From a virus, in the IMG/VR virus record IMGVR_UViG_3300034071_002652, positions 24,440 through 88,439 of that record: 64,000 nucleotides of DNA, one strand, 5' to 3'. The position numbers and the translations under genes are program-made. The notes below the pieces were generated by a model. That model did no database searches. It was not told the origin of the DNA and worked only from the letters and a program-made list of their open reading frames with translations. Below are positions 38,118 through 47,050 of the stretch, one piece after another. Numbering within the stretch: position 1 is the first letter of the stretch; each line of letters begins with the position of its first letter.

Positions 38118-38903
38118 ATGAAACAACAAGATTTAGATTTTTTCAAAACACTACTCAGTGTCCCATCTAAAACTTATCAAGAAGATCTGATGGTGAGTTT
38201 CATCACGGATTTTTTGTATAGCAGAGGATATGAATTTTACACGGATGATTTATCAAATATCTATGTAACCAAAGGTATTGCAGAATATTATCCTTGTTTT
38301 GTATCCCACCTCGATACTGTACATTCTATGACCCCTATCCGAGTTGTAGAAAAGATGTTACCAAATGATAATGGAGAGATGAAACTTGCTTTGCAGGGGT
38401 ACTCCATGTTTAATGATCAACATGTCGGTATTGGTGGTGATGACAAGTGTGGTATTTATGTGTGTTTGAAGTTACTCGAATCTTTGGATAACGTCAAGAT
38501 TGCCTTTTTTGTGTCCGAAGAAGTCGGATGTATCGGATCCTCTGAAGCGGATAATTACTTTTTCTCCGATGTCGGATATGTGGTTCAGTTTGACGCTCCT
38601 TCGAACTATATGGTGAGTGAATATTGTTCAGGTGTCCAATTGTTTGACCGTAACTCTGAATTCTTTACTCGTATGGAACCCGTCTTAAGTGAAACATTCA
38701 ATCCTGAATTCAAGTTACAAAAACATCCTTATACTGATGTGAAGGCCCTTAAGGAATTATTCCCTCACATCAACATGATTAATCTATCTTGTGGTTATCA
38801 CAGGTATCATACACCTAATGAATATATCATTGTTGAGGAAGTCGAGAATGCTGTTAATACAGGTATTGAAATCTACGATAAGTTAGGATGTGAAAGGATC
38901 TAA
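38118..38903 (+). CDS. M20-family metallopeptidase (PepT-like)
   Basis: 261 aa. M20 ligands are in order: SHLDTVH (H64, D66), GGDDKCGI (D108/D109), FFVSEEVGCIGS (E134, E135), HPYTDVKALKELF and CGYHRYHTPNEY near the C-terminus (last His). The enzyme is shorter than bacterial PepT (about 410 aa) because the lid/dimerisation domain is missing or reduced. It would trim small peptides, perhaps recycling amino acids from products of the nearby ClpC-like unfoldase with host ClpP (inference). Confidence 0.8.
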   Translation: MKQQDLDFFKTLLSVPSKTYQEDLMVSFITDFLYSRGYEFYTDDLSNIYVTKGIAEYYPCFVSHLDTVHSMTPIRVVEKMLPNDNGEMKLALQGYSMFNDQHVGIGGDDKCGIYVCLKLLESLDNVKIAFFVSEEVGCIGSSEADNYFFSDVGYVVQFDAPSNYMVSEYCSGVQLFDRNSEFFTRMEPVLSETFNPEFKLQKHPYTDVKALKELFPHINMINLSCGYHRYHTPNEYIIVEEVENAVNTGIEIYDKLGCERI

Positions 38904-38904
38904 A

Positions 38905-38935
38905 GAAAAAAGTGGGATTTCTCCCACTTTTTTTT
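38905..38935. terminator. Bidirectional terminator between M20 and ClpC-like genes
   Basis: AGTGGGA/TCCCACT stem with a short TTTC-type loop, flanked by A6 on the left and T8 on the right, so it can stop transcription from both convergent genes. Confidence 0.85.
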
Positions 38936-40952
38936 ATCTCTTTTTTCTTAAGGTCACTTTGTCCTCTTTCATATATAGTTCGTATTTTTTATCAAGAACT
39001 ATATTTTTCCTTAACACATTTTCGGATATAAAATCTTCAATCTGTTCTTGTATTGCTCTTTTTAGGGGTCGTGCTCCGAATTCCTCATCATATCCAATTT
39101 TTGAGATATGTTTGTATATACTATCATCGAAGTTGATGTAATAACCAAGTTCATCTAATCTATCTTTGAGTTGAACAAACTCGATCTCAATAATTTTGTG
39201 AATGTCGTTTTCATTTAGAGAATTAAAGAGAACGATCTCATCGACACGATTCAAAAACTCAGGTGAAAAGTAATTTTTGACTTCTTTTTTTAGAATATCC
39301 CTTTTTATTTCCTCTGTGTTTGCAGCTCTTGATGCTGTATTGAAACCAACACCTGTTCCAAATTCCATCAATTTTTTAACACCCAAGTTGGAAGTCATAA
39401 TGATCAAAGTATTCTTGAAGTTGATGTGCCGTCCTGTGGAGTCGGTGATGTATCCGTCATCCAAGATTTGTAACATCAAAGAGAATATGTCTTTGTTAGC
39501 CTTTTCAACTTCATCAAACAAAATAACAGAATATGGTTTATTTTTAACTTGTTCTGTTAGTTGTCCACCTTCATTGTATCCGACATAACCCGGTGGTGAT
39601 CCAATCAATCTACTGAGAGAATGTTTTTCTTGGAATTCACTCATATCAACCCTGATCAAAGAATTTGCATCACCAAAAACTTGTTTTGCAAGTTGTTTTG
39701 CTAGATATGTTTTTCCAACCCCTGTAGACCCCAAGAAAATGAATGAACCAATCGGTCTGTTTGGGTCTTTGATTCCAAGACGGTTTCTTCTGATTGCTTT
39801 TGAAATCTTTTCAACCGCATCATGTTGACCAATCACCTTTTCGTTGAGATTATTTTCCAAGTTTATCAGAGCGTCAACATCATCAGCCGATAATTTTGAT
39901 ACTGGTATCTTGGTGATTGATGCAACGACATCATATACCATATCTTCAGATATCTCTTTTCTTATTGTGTTTTGTTCTTTTTCAAACTTGTTCTTTTGGT
40001 CTTCAAGTTCTTTCAAGACTTTTTTCTCTCTATCCCTCAAATTTGCGGCTTCTTCATATCTTTGAGCCTTAACCACTTCAAGTTTTAGTTTTTTGATATC
40101 CGCAGCTTCTTCTTTTAATTTTTCAATGGACTCGGGAAGTTTTGTTGTTACCTGACTTCTAGCACCAAGTTCATCCAAAATATCAATTGCCTTATCAGGA
40201 AATTCTCTATTTGTAATATATCTGTCCGCCAAACGAACACAGGCGGTTATTGCGTCATCGTGATATATTACTTTATGGAAATCCTCATATTTGTCTTTGA
40301 TATTCATGAGAATCTGAATCGTTTCTTTCACTGATGGTGGTTCAACAACAACCTTTTGGAATCTCCTTTCTAACGCTCCGTCTTTTTCAATATTTTGTCT
40401 ATATTCATCTAATGTCGTAGCTCCTATACATTGAATTTCACCACGAGCTAAAGCAGGTTTAAAGATATTGGAAGCATCCAAAGATCCCGAACTATTTCCC
40501 GCGCCCACGATGTTATGTATCTCGTCGATGAATACGATAACTTCTTTGGTTTCCTGAAGTTCCTCCAAGATCACCTTTAATCTCTCTTCAAATTGTCCTC
40601 TGTATTTTGTTCCTGCAACTATGGATGTCATATCCAAAGAAACGATTCTTTTGTCACATAAGTTTCTTGGACAATCCCCTTCAAAAATCTTTTGAGCAAG
40701 ACCCTCAACTATGGCGGTTTTACCACAACCGGGCTCACCAATTATAATTGGATTGTTTTTCTTTCTTCTTGAAAGAATTTGTGCAATCCGTAAAATTTCT
40801 TCATCTCTTCCTACAACAGGATCCAAGGCTCCAACTTCCGCAAGTTTGGATAAATCTCTTGAGAAATTATCTAATACAGGGGTTTTTGAGTTTGGATTTT
40901 GTTTTGGTTTTCTTTCCTTTTTGGATTCGCTTGGGTCGATATCTTCAATCAT
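38934..40952 (-). CDS. ClpC-like AAA+ unfoldase lacking the N-domain
   Basis: 672 aa, versus about 810-850 for bacterial ClpC. Residues 1-25 are a charged Pro-rich tail in place of the Clp-N repeats. AAA-1 has Walker A GEPGCGKT (72-79) and Walker [14 protein letters not shown]-type helix pair ([21 protein letters not shown]) near 300-325 marks the ClpC class, and AAA-2 has GSTGVGKTY and [14 protein letters not shown] tripeptide sits where ClpC/ClpX carry the ClpP-docking [LIV]G[FL] loop, so docking to host ClpP is plausible. Without the N-domain it would need other adaptors; a UVR protein is encoded divergently. Confidence 0.88.
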   Translation of the reverse strand: MIEDIDPSESKKERKPKQNPNSKTPVLDNFSRDLSKLAEVGALDPVVGRDEEILRIAQILSRRKKNNPIIIGEPGCGKTAIVEGLAQKIFEGDCPRNLCDKRIVSLDMTSIVAGTKYRGQFEERLKVILEELQETKEVIVFIDEIHNIVGAGNSSGSLDASNIFKPALARGEIQCIGATTLDEYRQNIEKDGALERRFQKVVVEPPSVKETIQILMNIKDKYEDFHKVIYHDDAITACVRLADRYITNREFPDKAIDILDELGARSQVTTKLPESIEKLKEEAADIKKLKLEVVKAQRYEEAANLRDREKKVLKELEDQKNKFEKEQNTIRKEISEDMVYDVVASITKIPVSKLSADDVDALINLENNLNEKVIGQHDAVEKISKAIRRNRLGIKDPNRPIGSFIFLGSTGVGKTYLAKQLAKQVFGDANSLIRVDMSEFQEKHSLSRLIGSPPGYVGYNEGGQLTEQVKNKPYSVILFDEVEKANKDIFSLMLQILDDGYITDSTGRHINFKNTLIIMTSNLGVKKLMEFGTGVGFNTASRAANTEEIKRDILKKEVKNYFSPEFLNRVDEIVLFNSLNENDIHKIIEIEFVQLKDRLDELGYYINFDDSIYKHISKIGYDEEFGARPLKRAIQEQIEDFISENVLRKNIVLDKKYELYMKEDKVTLRKKR

Positions 40953-41110
40953 TTTTTTTATTTTAAGAATATATGTTTTTCATGAAAAAATCAATATTTG
41001 TAATTTTGTCAGGTTTTTTTTATTTGTATGACATTTTGTCAGTTTGTGAAGTTTGGCACAAATTTGATAAGTAGTGATTTTCAGAAATAAACTAATAAAA
41101 AAATAATAAA

Positions 41111-41548
41111 ATGTTACGTAAAAAAATTAACTTTAACAATTTGTTTTCTGAATTTGATTCTTTGTTTGAAGATTTCGGTTCATTTACTTCACCTTATATG
41201 ATCAGAGGTAAAAGGAACGTGGAATCGGGAGATGATGAAAATGGATCTTGGACCAAAGAATCATTTGTATCAGAAGACGGATCATTTCAGGTGACTACAA
41301 TATATAAAACATCTGATGATAACAGTAAACCTTCAGGTGAAAGATGGGATCTCAAAAAACAACTTGAAAGTGCTGTTGAAAAACAAGATTATGAAACCGC
41401 GGCTAAGTTGAGGGATAAAATAAAATCTATTGAATCCAACAAAGAAAAAATCAAAGAGTTAGAAACAAAATTGAATAATTCTGTAACCAAACAAGATTTC
41501 GAATCGGCGATAAAATATAGGGATGAAATAAAAAAGTTGAAATCGTAA
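41111..41548 (+). CDS. UVR-motif protein (McsA-like adaptor candidate)
   Basis: 145 aa. The N-terminus is acidic and aromatic (FNNLFSEFDSLFEDFGSF). Then come two UVR helices in tandem: LESAVEKQDYETAAKLRDKIKSIE (82-105) and LNNSVTKQDFESAIKYRDEIKKLK (about 118-141). UVR motifs mediate ClpC and UvrB contacts, as in the adaptor McsA. It is divergent from the ClpC-like gene across a 158-base spacer and has its own terminator. Pairing of the two as a targeted unfolding system is a strong but untested inference. Confidence 0.7.
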   Translation: MLRKKINFNNLFSEFDSLFEDFGSFTSPYMIRGKRNVESGDDENGSWTKESFVSEDGSFQVTTIYKTSDDNSKPSGERWDLKKQLESAVEKQDYETAAKLRDKIKSIESNKEKIKELETKLNNSVTKQDFESAIKYRDEIKKLKS

Positions 41549-41553
41549 AATTG

Positions 41554-41580
41554 AAACCCCTCCCTCACGGAGGGGTTTTT
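41554..41580 (+). terminator. Rho-independent terminator after the UVR gene
   Basis: CCCCTCC/GGAGGGG stem with a CTCAC loop and five T. Confidence 0.85.
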
Positions 41581-41591
41581 AATTCTTGATA

Positions 41592-41598
41592 TATTTAT
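41592..41598 (+). promoter_or_regulatory. TATTTAT motif
   Basis: GATATATTTATAATC ends 4 bases before the ATG at 41603, directly after the UVR-gene terminator. Confidence 0.5.
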
Positions 41599-41602
41599 AA
41601 TC

Positions 41603-41905
41603 ATGAATATTAACGATTATTTATCTTCTACAACGGACGACTCGGTCCTTCTTTCCGAATATAGAAACTTCAGGACTTTGTTTAATGACCTTTGTGAGAA
41701 AGGTGTGGATCTGACATCCGAGTCAGATAATACTGAAGTATTAAGAAATCAACTGAACAAAATTCAGGACGAAATTTTAAATTTTAAAAATATTATCCAA
41801 AATAATGGGTTTGATATTTCCGATAACAAATTTTTTGAGCATATTTATTCAAAATTCAATATAATAGAAGAAGAAATACCTTTCAAAAATGGCAATAATA
41901 TCTGA
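41603..41905 (+). CDS. Protein of unknown function
   Basis: 100 aa, acidic, helical, with no recognised motif. It overlaps the KTSC gene by 17 bases and starts a run of three overlapping genes (41603-42886), suggesting coupled translation. Confidence 0.5.
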   Translation: MNINDYLSSTTDDSVLLSEYRNFRTLFNDLCEKGVDLTSESDNTEVLRNQLNKIQDEILNFKNIIQNNGFDISDNKFFEHIYSKFNIIEEEIPFKNGNNI

Positions 41906-42131
41906 AAAAATAGAAGGAACAAGGATTTTAAATGAGATTGAATCCTCAAACATCAATCAAACAATTTATGACACCAAAACTCAAAACCTTGAGGTGACAT
42001 TTAAAAATGGATTGGTGTATTCTTATGAAGAGGTTCCACATCAAATTTATACAAAATTTAGAATGGCAGAATCACAAGGATCGTTTTTTAATAAAGAAAT
42101 CGCCAAAACTTTCAAATATACTAAAAAATGA
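41889..42131 (+). CDS. KTSC-domain protein
   Basis: 80 aa. The pattern LEVTFKNGLVYSYEEVPHQIYTKFRMAESQGSFFNKEIAKTFKYTKK fits the KTSC domain: a short beta sheet with Y-V-P and S-x-G-x-F-F-N-x-x-I-K. This small domain is often fused to nucleases or lysyl-tRNA synthetases; stand-alone copies occur in phages. Function unknown, possibly RNA binding. It overlaps the nucleotidyltransferase gene by 4 bases. Confidence 0.75.
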   Translation: MAIISEKIEGTRILNEIESSNINQTIYDTKTQNLEVTFKNGLVYSYEEVPHQIYTKFRMAESQGSFFNKEIAKTFKYTKK

Positions 42132-42886
42132 ATTCAATTAATCAGGTTGTTGACACCTTGTTATATAAGGATGAGTTGAATCCCAAGTTTTGGGACAATC
42201 CTCAAACACCTGATAATTCAACTTTGAAAGAAAATATCAAAAAACAACTCATGAAAATTAGTGAAGAGTTTTTTGAATATTTAGATCTTGATATATTTTT
42301 GTCTGATATCACAATGACAGGATCCTTAGCAAATTTCAACTGGTCTGATTTATCAGATGTTGATTTACATTTTATTTTAGATTTTAAACAATTGGAAGGA
42401 AACGAAGAATTATATAAAGAATATTTTAATCTCAAAAAAACATTATTTAACAGCACTCATGATATTACAATTTATGGACATGATGTGGAAGTTTATATCC
42501 AAGATATATTGGAGCCTCATCATTCTTCTGGTGTATACAGTATCTTACATAATGATTGGGTTGAAATACCCAAAAAAGAAGAAACACAGATTGACAAAGA
42601 TATTTTAAAGAGAAAAATTAAGAATGTTATTTCACAATTTGATGACGTATTTTTGAATTTAAATGACGAGGAACCCAAAAAAGCTATAGAAATATTGGAT
42701 AATTTTAAAGATAAATTGAAAAAATATAGATCCGCAGGATTACTCAAAGGTGGGGAAAAATCATATGAAAACCTCGTTTTTAAATATATGAGGAGGGCTG
42801 GATATATTCAAAAACTATTTGATGCTAAAAATAAAATTATAGACAAAACACTTTCTTTAGAATCACATAGTAGGAAAAAAAGATAA
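42128..42886 (+). CDS. Nucleotidyltransferase-fold protein
   Basis: 252 aa. TGSLANFNWSDLSDVDLHFIL (residues about 63-83) contains GS followed by DxD, and DVEVYIQ gives the third acidic residue, as in pol-beta-type nucleotidyltransferases (MNT/CCA-adding/kanamycin type). The C-terminal half is helical and basic (KSYENLVFKYMRRAGY). It could add nucleotides to tRNA or protein; T4-like phages of marine bacteria carry similar genes. Its substrate cannot be told from sequence. Confidence 0.65.
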   Translation: MNSINQVVDTLLYKDELNPKFWDNPQTPDNSTLKENIKKQLMKISEEFFEYLDLDIFLSDITMTGSLANFNWSDLSDVDLHFILDFKQLEGNEELYKEYFNLKKTLFNSTHDITIYGHDVEVYIQDILEPHHSSGVYSILHNDWVEIPKKEETQIDKDILKRKIKNVISQFDDVFLNLNDEEPKKAIEILDNFKDKLKKYRSAGLLKGGEKSYENLVFKYMRRAGYIQKLFDAKNKIIDKTLSLESHSRKKR

Positions 42887-42902
42887 TTTGTATTTATCTC
42901 TA

Positions 42903-42909
42903 TATTTAT
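42903..42909 (+). promoter_or_regulatory. TATTTAT motif before the head-gene run
   Basis: TCTATATTTATTTATAAAA lies 15 bases before the ATG at 42925. Confidence 0.5.
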
Positions 42910-42924
42910 TTATAAAAAACTATA

Positions 42925-43110
42925 ATGGCAATAACCGCTTGTACTCAATCAAACTACGCTAACGTAAACAGAATAAGTGTGGCAAGAAATGACGCAGCTC
43001 CTTTCTACTCAATTCCTACTCCATTATGGACAGAGGGAGATAATACAACAGAAATTGCATATCAATGTAACGCCGTTACTCTTGGAGGTTTTCGAGGGTT
43101 AAATTCATAA
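42925..43110 (+). CDS. Small protein of unknown function
   Basis: 61 aa, neutral, with VNRISVARNDAAPFYSIPTPLWTEG and a Cys. The text resembles small head-decoration or completion proteins only in size and placement. A TATTTAT motif 15 bases upstream suggests strong late expression. Start of the 42.9-50.7 kb head operon. Confidence 0.5.
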   Translation: MAITACTQSNYANVNRISVARNDAAPFYSIPTPLWTEGDNTTEIAYQCNAVTLGGFRGLNS

Positions 43111-43135
43111 AATTAAAAATTAACAAAAAATACAA

Positions 43136-44380
43136 ATGTCAGATTTGAGACCATTAGGAAGCGAAAGACTTCAAGGGGATGAAAAAATCAGAAGAATCTT
43201 GGAGATCGCAAGATATAAAGAAGTTCCAAAGCAGGTAGTTAACGAAGTATCTAGCGTGGAATATTCCAAAACATTAAGTGATGGTGTAAAGTATGTCATA
43301 GCCAAAGAAAAGCTTGGATATATTATAAAAAAATCTATCAACGAAGGTGTTGAGGAATACATTGAGCCTATGAAGAATAGACGATATTATAATTCGTATT
43401 CTCAAGCACTTAAGAGATTGAATTTGTTGGCTCGTGAGGTTAACTATACTCAAGGTGTGAATGAAGAAACAAATCTTTTTGGTGAACAAAAGAAATTTGT
43501 TTTAAAAACACCCAAATCCGCACCTGAACCAACATATGATGAACCATCTGCAGATCTTGGCATGGACGCAGGATTAGAAGCTCAAACTGACTTGGAGATG
43601 CCGGCAGAACCATCTATGGATGCAGGATCTGACACAGGATCCGAATTAGATTTCGATTTAGGTATGGACGCCGGTACAGAGAAAACTCCTGACATGGGAA
43701 TGGAAACACCATCAGGTGAAGAAGGAACCGACTTCAAAACAATTCAAAAAATTACAGGCAAACTCTCTCAAAAATTAAGAGAATTGGATTCTACCCAAGG
43801 GTTGGACTCTTCGAATATGAAATATGTTATTAATTCGATTCTTTCGGCGATGGATTTAGAAAAATTCAAAGAAGAAGATAAAGATGAAGTTATTGAAAGA
43901 TTGGAGGGTGAAATTGATTATGGTTTGGAGGATACATCTGTTGACGTTACCGCGGATGAAGATGGGGGTGGAATGGATATGGAATTAGATATGGAAATGG
44001 GTACTGAAGAAACACCAGAATCTCCTGAAAAAACAGAGGAGCTAGGTGAGGGCGGTGATTATATGATGGAGAAACCAAAAAGTGACTTAGATAAGATTAT
44101 GGATTCAATATTTGCAGAATCGAAGGTTGAAAAAACTATTAACAAATACTTGAGTGAATCCGTTATTCAGGAAACCAAAATCAAAAACGAAAAAAAGAAA
44201 CAACTTATGATTGAGTCAGTCAACAAAATGGCTACAACATATGAACAAGAAGTTGCTTCCAAAAAAATCATCAAGGAATTCAAAGAGGTTGAGTTAATCG
44301 GAAGAACAAACAAGAAAAATATCGTTGTCAAGATTAATGGTGAAGAATTCAAAATTAATCAAAAAGGATTTTTGGAATGA
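43136..44380 (+). CDS. Acidic head-operon protein with C-terminal helices
   Basis: 414 aa. N-terminal domain (1-130) basic and helical. Middle (140-330) low-complexity acidic with many Met/Asp/Glu/Pro (GMDAG, DMELDMEMG). The C-terminal helical region contains LSESVIQETK, an LxE-like site. The overall design parallels the scaffold at 54069, suggesting a core or scaffold-like function in prohead assembly. It overlaps the next gene by 4 bases. Confidence 0.5.
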   Translation: MSDLRPLGSERLQGDEKIRRILEIARYKEVPKQVVNEVSSVEYSKTLSDGVKYVIAKEKLGYIIKKSINEGVEEYIEPMKNRRYYNSYSQALKRLNLLAREVNYTQGVNEETNLFGEQKKFVLKTPKSAPEPTYDEPSADLGMDAGLEAQTDLEMPAEPSMDAGSDTGSELDFDLGMDAGTEKTPDMGMETPSGEEGTDFKTIQKITGKLSQKLRELDSTQGLDSSNMKYVINSILSAMDLEKFKEEDKDEVIERLEGEIDYGLEDTSVDVTADEDGGGMDMELDMEMGTEETPESPEKTEELGEGGDYMMEKPKSDLDKIMDSIFAESKVEKTINKYLSESVIQETKIKNEKKKQLMIESVNKMATTYEQEVASKKIIKEFKEVELIGRTNKKNIVVKINGEEFKINQKGFLE

Positions 44381-44772
44381 AACTCGTTTATGTGAATGAA
44401 CTTGGACCTGACTATAAAGGAAATAACACATACGAATTTATTTTCTCAAAAAACGAAGAGGTCTACGGTGAAGATTGGGATGTAAGTCCCGCCTCAGGGA
44501 GACCATTTCCTCCCCTATTGGAGTTCATTCATTGTGTTTTAAAACTGAGCAGTTCCGACATCAAGTTGGAACTTGTTCGTAATTCTGATTACTTCAATAT
44601 GTACGATGCCGTTGATGGTGTCATTTCTTTGGCTTGGGAATCTGAAGATTCGGGATATGAAGGAAACCAAAGATTGGTCTTTAGATTTGGAGATGATATT
44701 TCTATAATAAAGGATAAATTTTACGAAAGAGATATAGTTCTTTCAGAGGAAAAAATATTACAAACACCATGA
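44377..44772 (+). CDS. Protein of unknown function
   Basis: 131 aa, acidic and beta-rich (FIFSKNEEVYGEDWDVSPASGRPFPPLLEFIHCV). No family is recognised. It is coupled to both neighbours by 4-base overlaps inside the head operon. Confidence 0.5.
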   Translation: MKLVYVNELGPDYKGNNTYEFIFSKNEEVYGEDWDVSPASGRPFPPLLEFIHCVLKLSSSDIKLELVRNSDYFNMYDAVDGVISLAWESEDSGYEGNQRLVFRFGDDISIIKDKFYERDIVLSEEKILQTP

Positions 44773-45758
44773 ACAAAAAAAATATCAAAGTCTTACTTGA
44801 TGAAGGTTTTTCAATCAAAACAATTCGTTCTTTAAGTGAAAACCAAAGAAATATTTTGGCAAAAAAAATATTGAATGAAGCTCAAACTTCTGTTGTGAAA
44901 AAAACAACTTATACAAAAGGGGAAGTTGAAGCTATGAAAAATAAAGGAACAGGATTGGCTGTGAATAATGGTGAAGTTGTTCCAGGTCAAGATGGATCTT
45001 TGACTGTTGTTTCGGGTGAGGGTGAAATGAAAGAAAATCAGGATGATTTGACTGCTCTCACAAGACAAGATTATACAGGTCAACAAGGACCACATGATGC
45101 TGACGACATGGCACCTGATGGTATGGATGATGATTCGGACAATAATAGATCAATGATGAATGAGTTATCTGATGAAGAAATTGATCTTATGTTAGACATC
45201 ATTAAATCAAAAAAATCAAATGGTGAAAAGGGTGAAATTGAAGAAAAATTTCAAAGCAAATCACAACAAAAATACTTTTTTGCCAAATGTAACGATGAAT
45301 CATTAAGTAAAAAAGAAAGAAATAAATGGTGTAATATGGCTGACGAATTTGCTCAACACACTAACTTCAAAAAACTACCCGAAAAAGTGAAAGAAGATAA
45401 TCTCAAATCTTTGGAGGAAAGTGTAATGAAAATTGTTAAAAAACATATTCCTGCGAGTATTACCAAAGGTGACTTAGTTAAATTAGTTAATGAAGCACCT
45501 TTAACAAAACCCGCACCTGTAAAGGAACCTGGTGTTGTTCCGTCGAGACCTGAAAGAAAAACACCTTTCCAACCAAAACACAAACCAAAACCAAAGGCAG
45601 GAAAAGAATTACCTGATTGGATGAGTTATTCAGAAATTTTTGAATCTGAACCATTTACAAAACCGGCGCCTGTTAAACCAGATGTCGCACCATCCAAACC
45701 TGAAAGAAAAACTCCATTTCAACCAAAGCATAAACCAAAACCAAAGGCGGAGAAATAA
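44769..45758 (+). CDS. Head-operon protein with LxE sites and a duplicated Pro/Lys tail
   Basis: 329 aa. The start contains a helix with LLDEG and ILNEAQ, both (L/I)xE sites for a gp21-type protease. Residues 100-160 are acidic. FFAKCNDESLSKKERNKWCNMADEF resembles a DUF-type phage zinc/Cys segment. The C-terminus has two copies of KPAPVK....PS.PERKTPFQPKHKPKPKA, a basic Pro-rich linker that could bind DNA or span the shell. Probably an internal head protein; no family is recognised. Confidence 0.5.
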   Translation: MNKKNIKVLLDEGFSIKTIRSLSENQRNILAKKILNEAQTSVVKKTTYTKGEVEAMKNKGTGLAVNNGEVVPGQDGSLTVVSGEGEMKENQDDLTALTRQDYTGQQGPHDADDMAPDGMDDDSDNNRSMMNELSDEEIDLMLDIIKSKKSNGEKGEIEEKFQSKSQQKYFFAKCNDESLSKKERNKWCNMADEFAQHTNFKKLPEKVKEDNLKSLEESVMKIVKKHIPASITKGDLVKLVNEAPLTKPAPVKEPGVVPSRPERKTPFQPKHKPKPKAGKELPDWMSYSEIFESEPFTKPAPVKPDVAPSKPERKTPFQPKHKPKPKAEK

Positions 45759-47047
45759 TGAGACAGGATTTAAAAAATACAGTAAGAAAGGCTTTATTAG
45801 AGGCTCCGATAAGATATGATGGTCCTGAAAGAATGGATCCTTCTTTGGAAGATCTTTTTAACAGGGGGGAAACACCTTATAGTAAAAATCCCGCACTTCC
45901 CGATAAAAATAACGATGGAATACCTGATTCTTTCGAACAAATTATTGCGAGTAAAAGATTTAAGGATGTTATCGAAAACTTGAAACGTCTTACAGGTGTA
46001 AGAAATTTATCGGGAATGAATGGTATGATGCAGTTACAGACTTTGGTTATGGGTGCATCGAATAGAATTCTACAGATTCAATCTAGTCACAAAGAATATT
46101 TGGAAAATTTAGCAATTGATTTAGTAAAGAAGGAGACCGGTATTACAGATCAAGTAAATTTTGAAGCGGACTTAGTTAGTCCCGGTGAAATTTCAAAACA
46201 AGGTATGAGTTCTAAACCAGAAGAGTACGATGAGGATGAAATTGAAAAACAATTCGGAGGTGAAGAGGACGAAGAAGAAGATTTTCAAGATGACTTTATG
46301 TCATTTATGAATTCTATGGAGAATTTTAACGCGGAAACCGCAAAAAGAAGAATTTTAAATGCGTTGATTCAGGGTGGTGCAAAAAAAGGTCACTACATGT
46401 ATCAACTTGTAGTTCCAGAATTAGATAGATTGAATCCTGATTTGGTAAGATTATATGGTGTTATAATGTCATATGCTGACTATCTATATTGGATTATGCC
46501 TAACCAACAAATGTTGAATATGGCAGGTAGTGGTGAAGGAATGATGGGTAAAGAGGAAGTTGACGAAACTACAGATCCTCCAACCGTAAAAGCACAGGCC
46601 ACATGGTTTCCACTTTTAATTCATGAATTACTTAAAGGTGTGAACGATTTGGTTATGACTCAGGGTTTACCTGACGATCCAAGATCGGCAGAAATGGTTA
46701 TGGGGGTTGCAGACACTTTACCAGATGAAATTTGGGATATGAGAGTCGGACCGATCATTTATGAAAAATTGGTAAATGCATATCCTGATGAACTATTTGA
46801 CGAAGACAAGAAAATCATTCAGTTCTATCTCAAATCGAGAATTGCCTCTCTGAGTACTGACGAGTTTTTCAAGACTATGAAAGAAATTCTCGCAGAAACA
46901 CCAAAAGGTAAGCAAATTGTAGACAAAATGGTAAAAGAGATAATTCAGGAACTTAAAGATCAAGAATATGAAGATGCTATGGGTTCAGAAGATGATGATG
47001 AAGACTTGGATAATTTCCTCTCTAATCTCGGAATAAGTTTAAATTAA
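45758..47047 (+). CDS. Head-operon protein with an N-terminal LxE signal
   Basis: 429 aa. MRQDLKNTVRKALLEAPIR gives an LLE site early. DKNNDGIPDSFEQ near residue 50 looks like a calcium-binding EF-hand-type loop. A central acidic stretch and long helices follow (residues 200-420). It directly precedes the terminase gene. Position and signal suggest a virion or assembly protein. Its function is not recognised. Confidence 0.5.
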   Translation: MRQDLKNTVRKALLEAPIRYDGPERMDPSLEDLFNRGETPYSKNPALPDKNNDGIPDSFEQIIASKRFKDVIENLKRLTGVRNLSGMNGMMQLQTLVMGASNRILQIQSSHKEYLENLAIDLVKKETGITDQVNFEADLVSPGEISKQGMSSKPEEYDEDEIEKQFGGEEDEEEDFQDDFMSFMNSMENFNAETAKRRILNALIQGGAKKGHYMYQLVVPELDRLNPDLVRLYGVIMSYADYLYWIMPNQQMLNMAGSGEGMMGKEEVDETTDPPTVKAQATWFPLLIHELLKGVNDLVMTQGLPDDPRSAEMVMGVADTLPDEIWDMRVGPIIYEKLVNAYPDELFDEDKKIIQFYLKSRIASLSTDEFFKTMKEILAETPKGKQIVDKMVKEIIQELKDQEYEDAMGSEDDDEDLDNFLSNLGISLN

Positions 47048-47050
47048 TGG

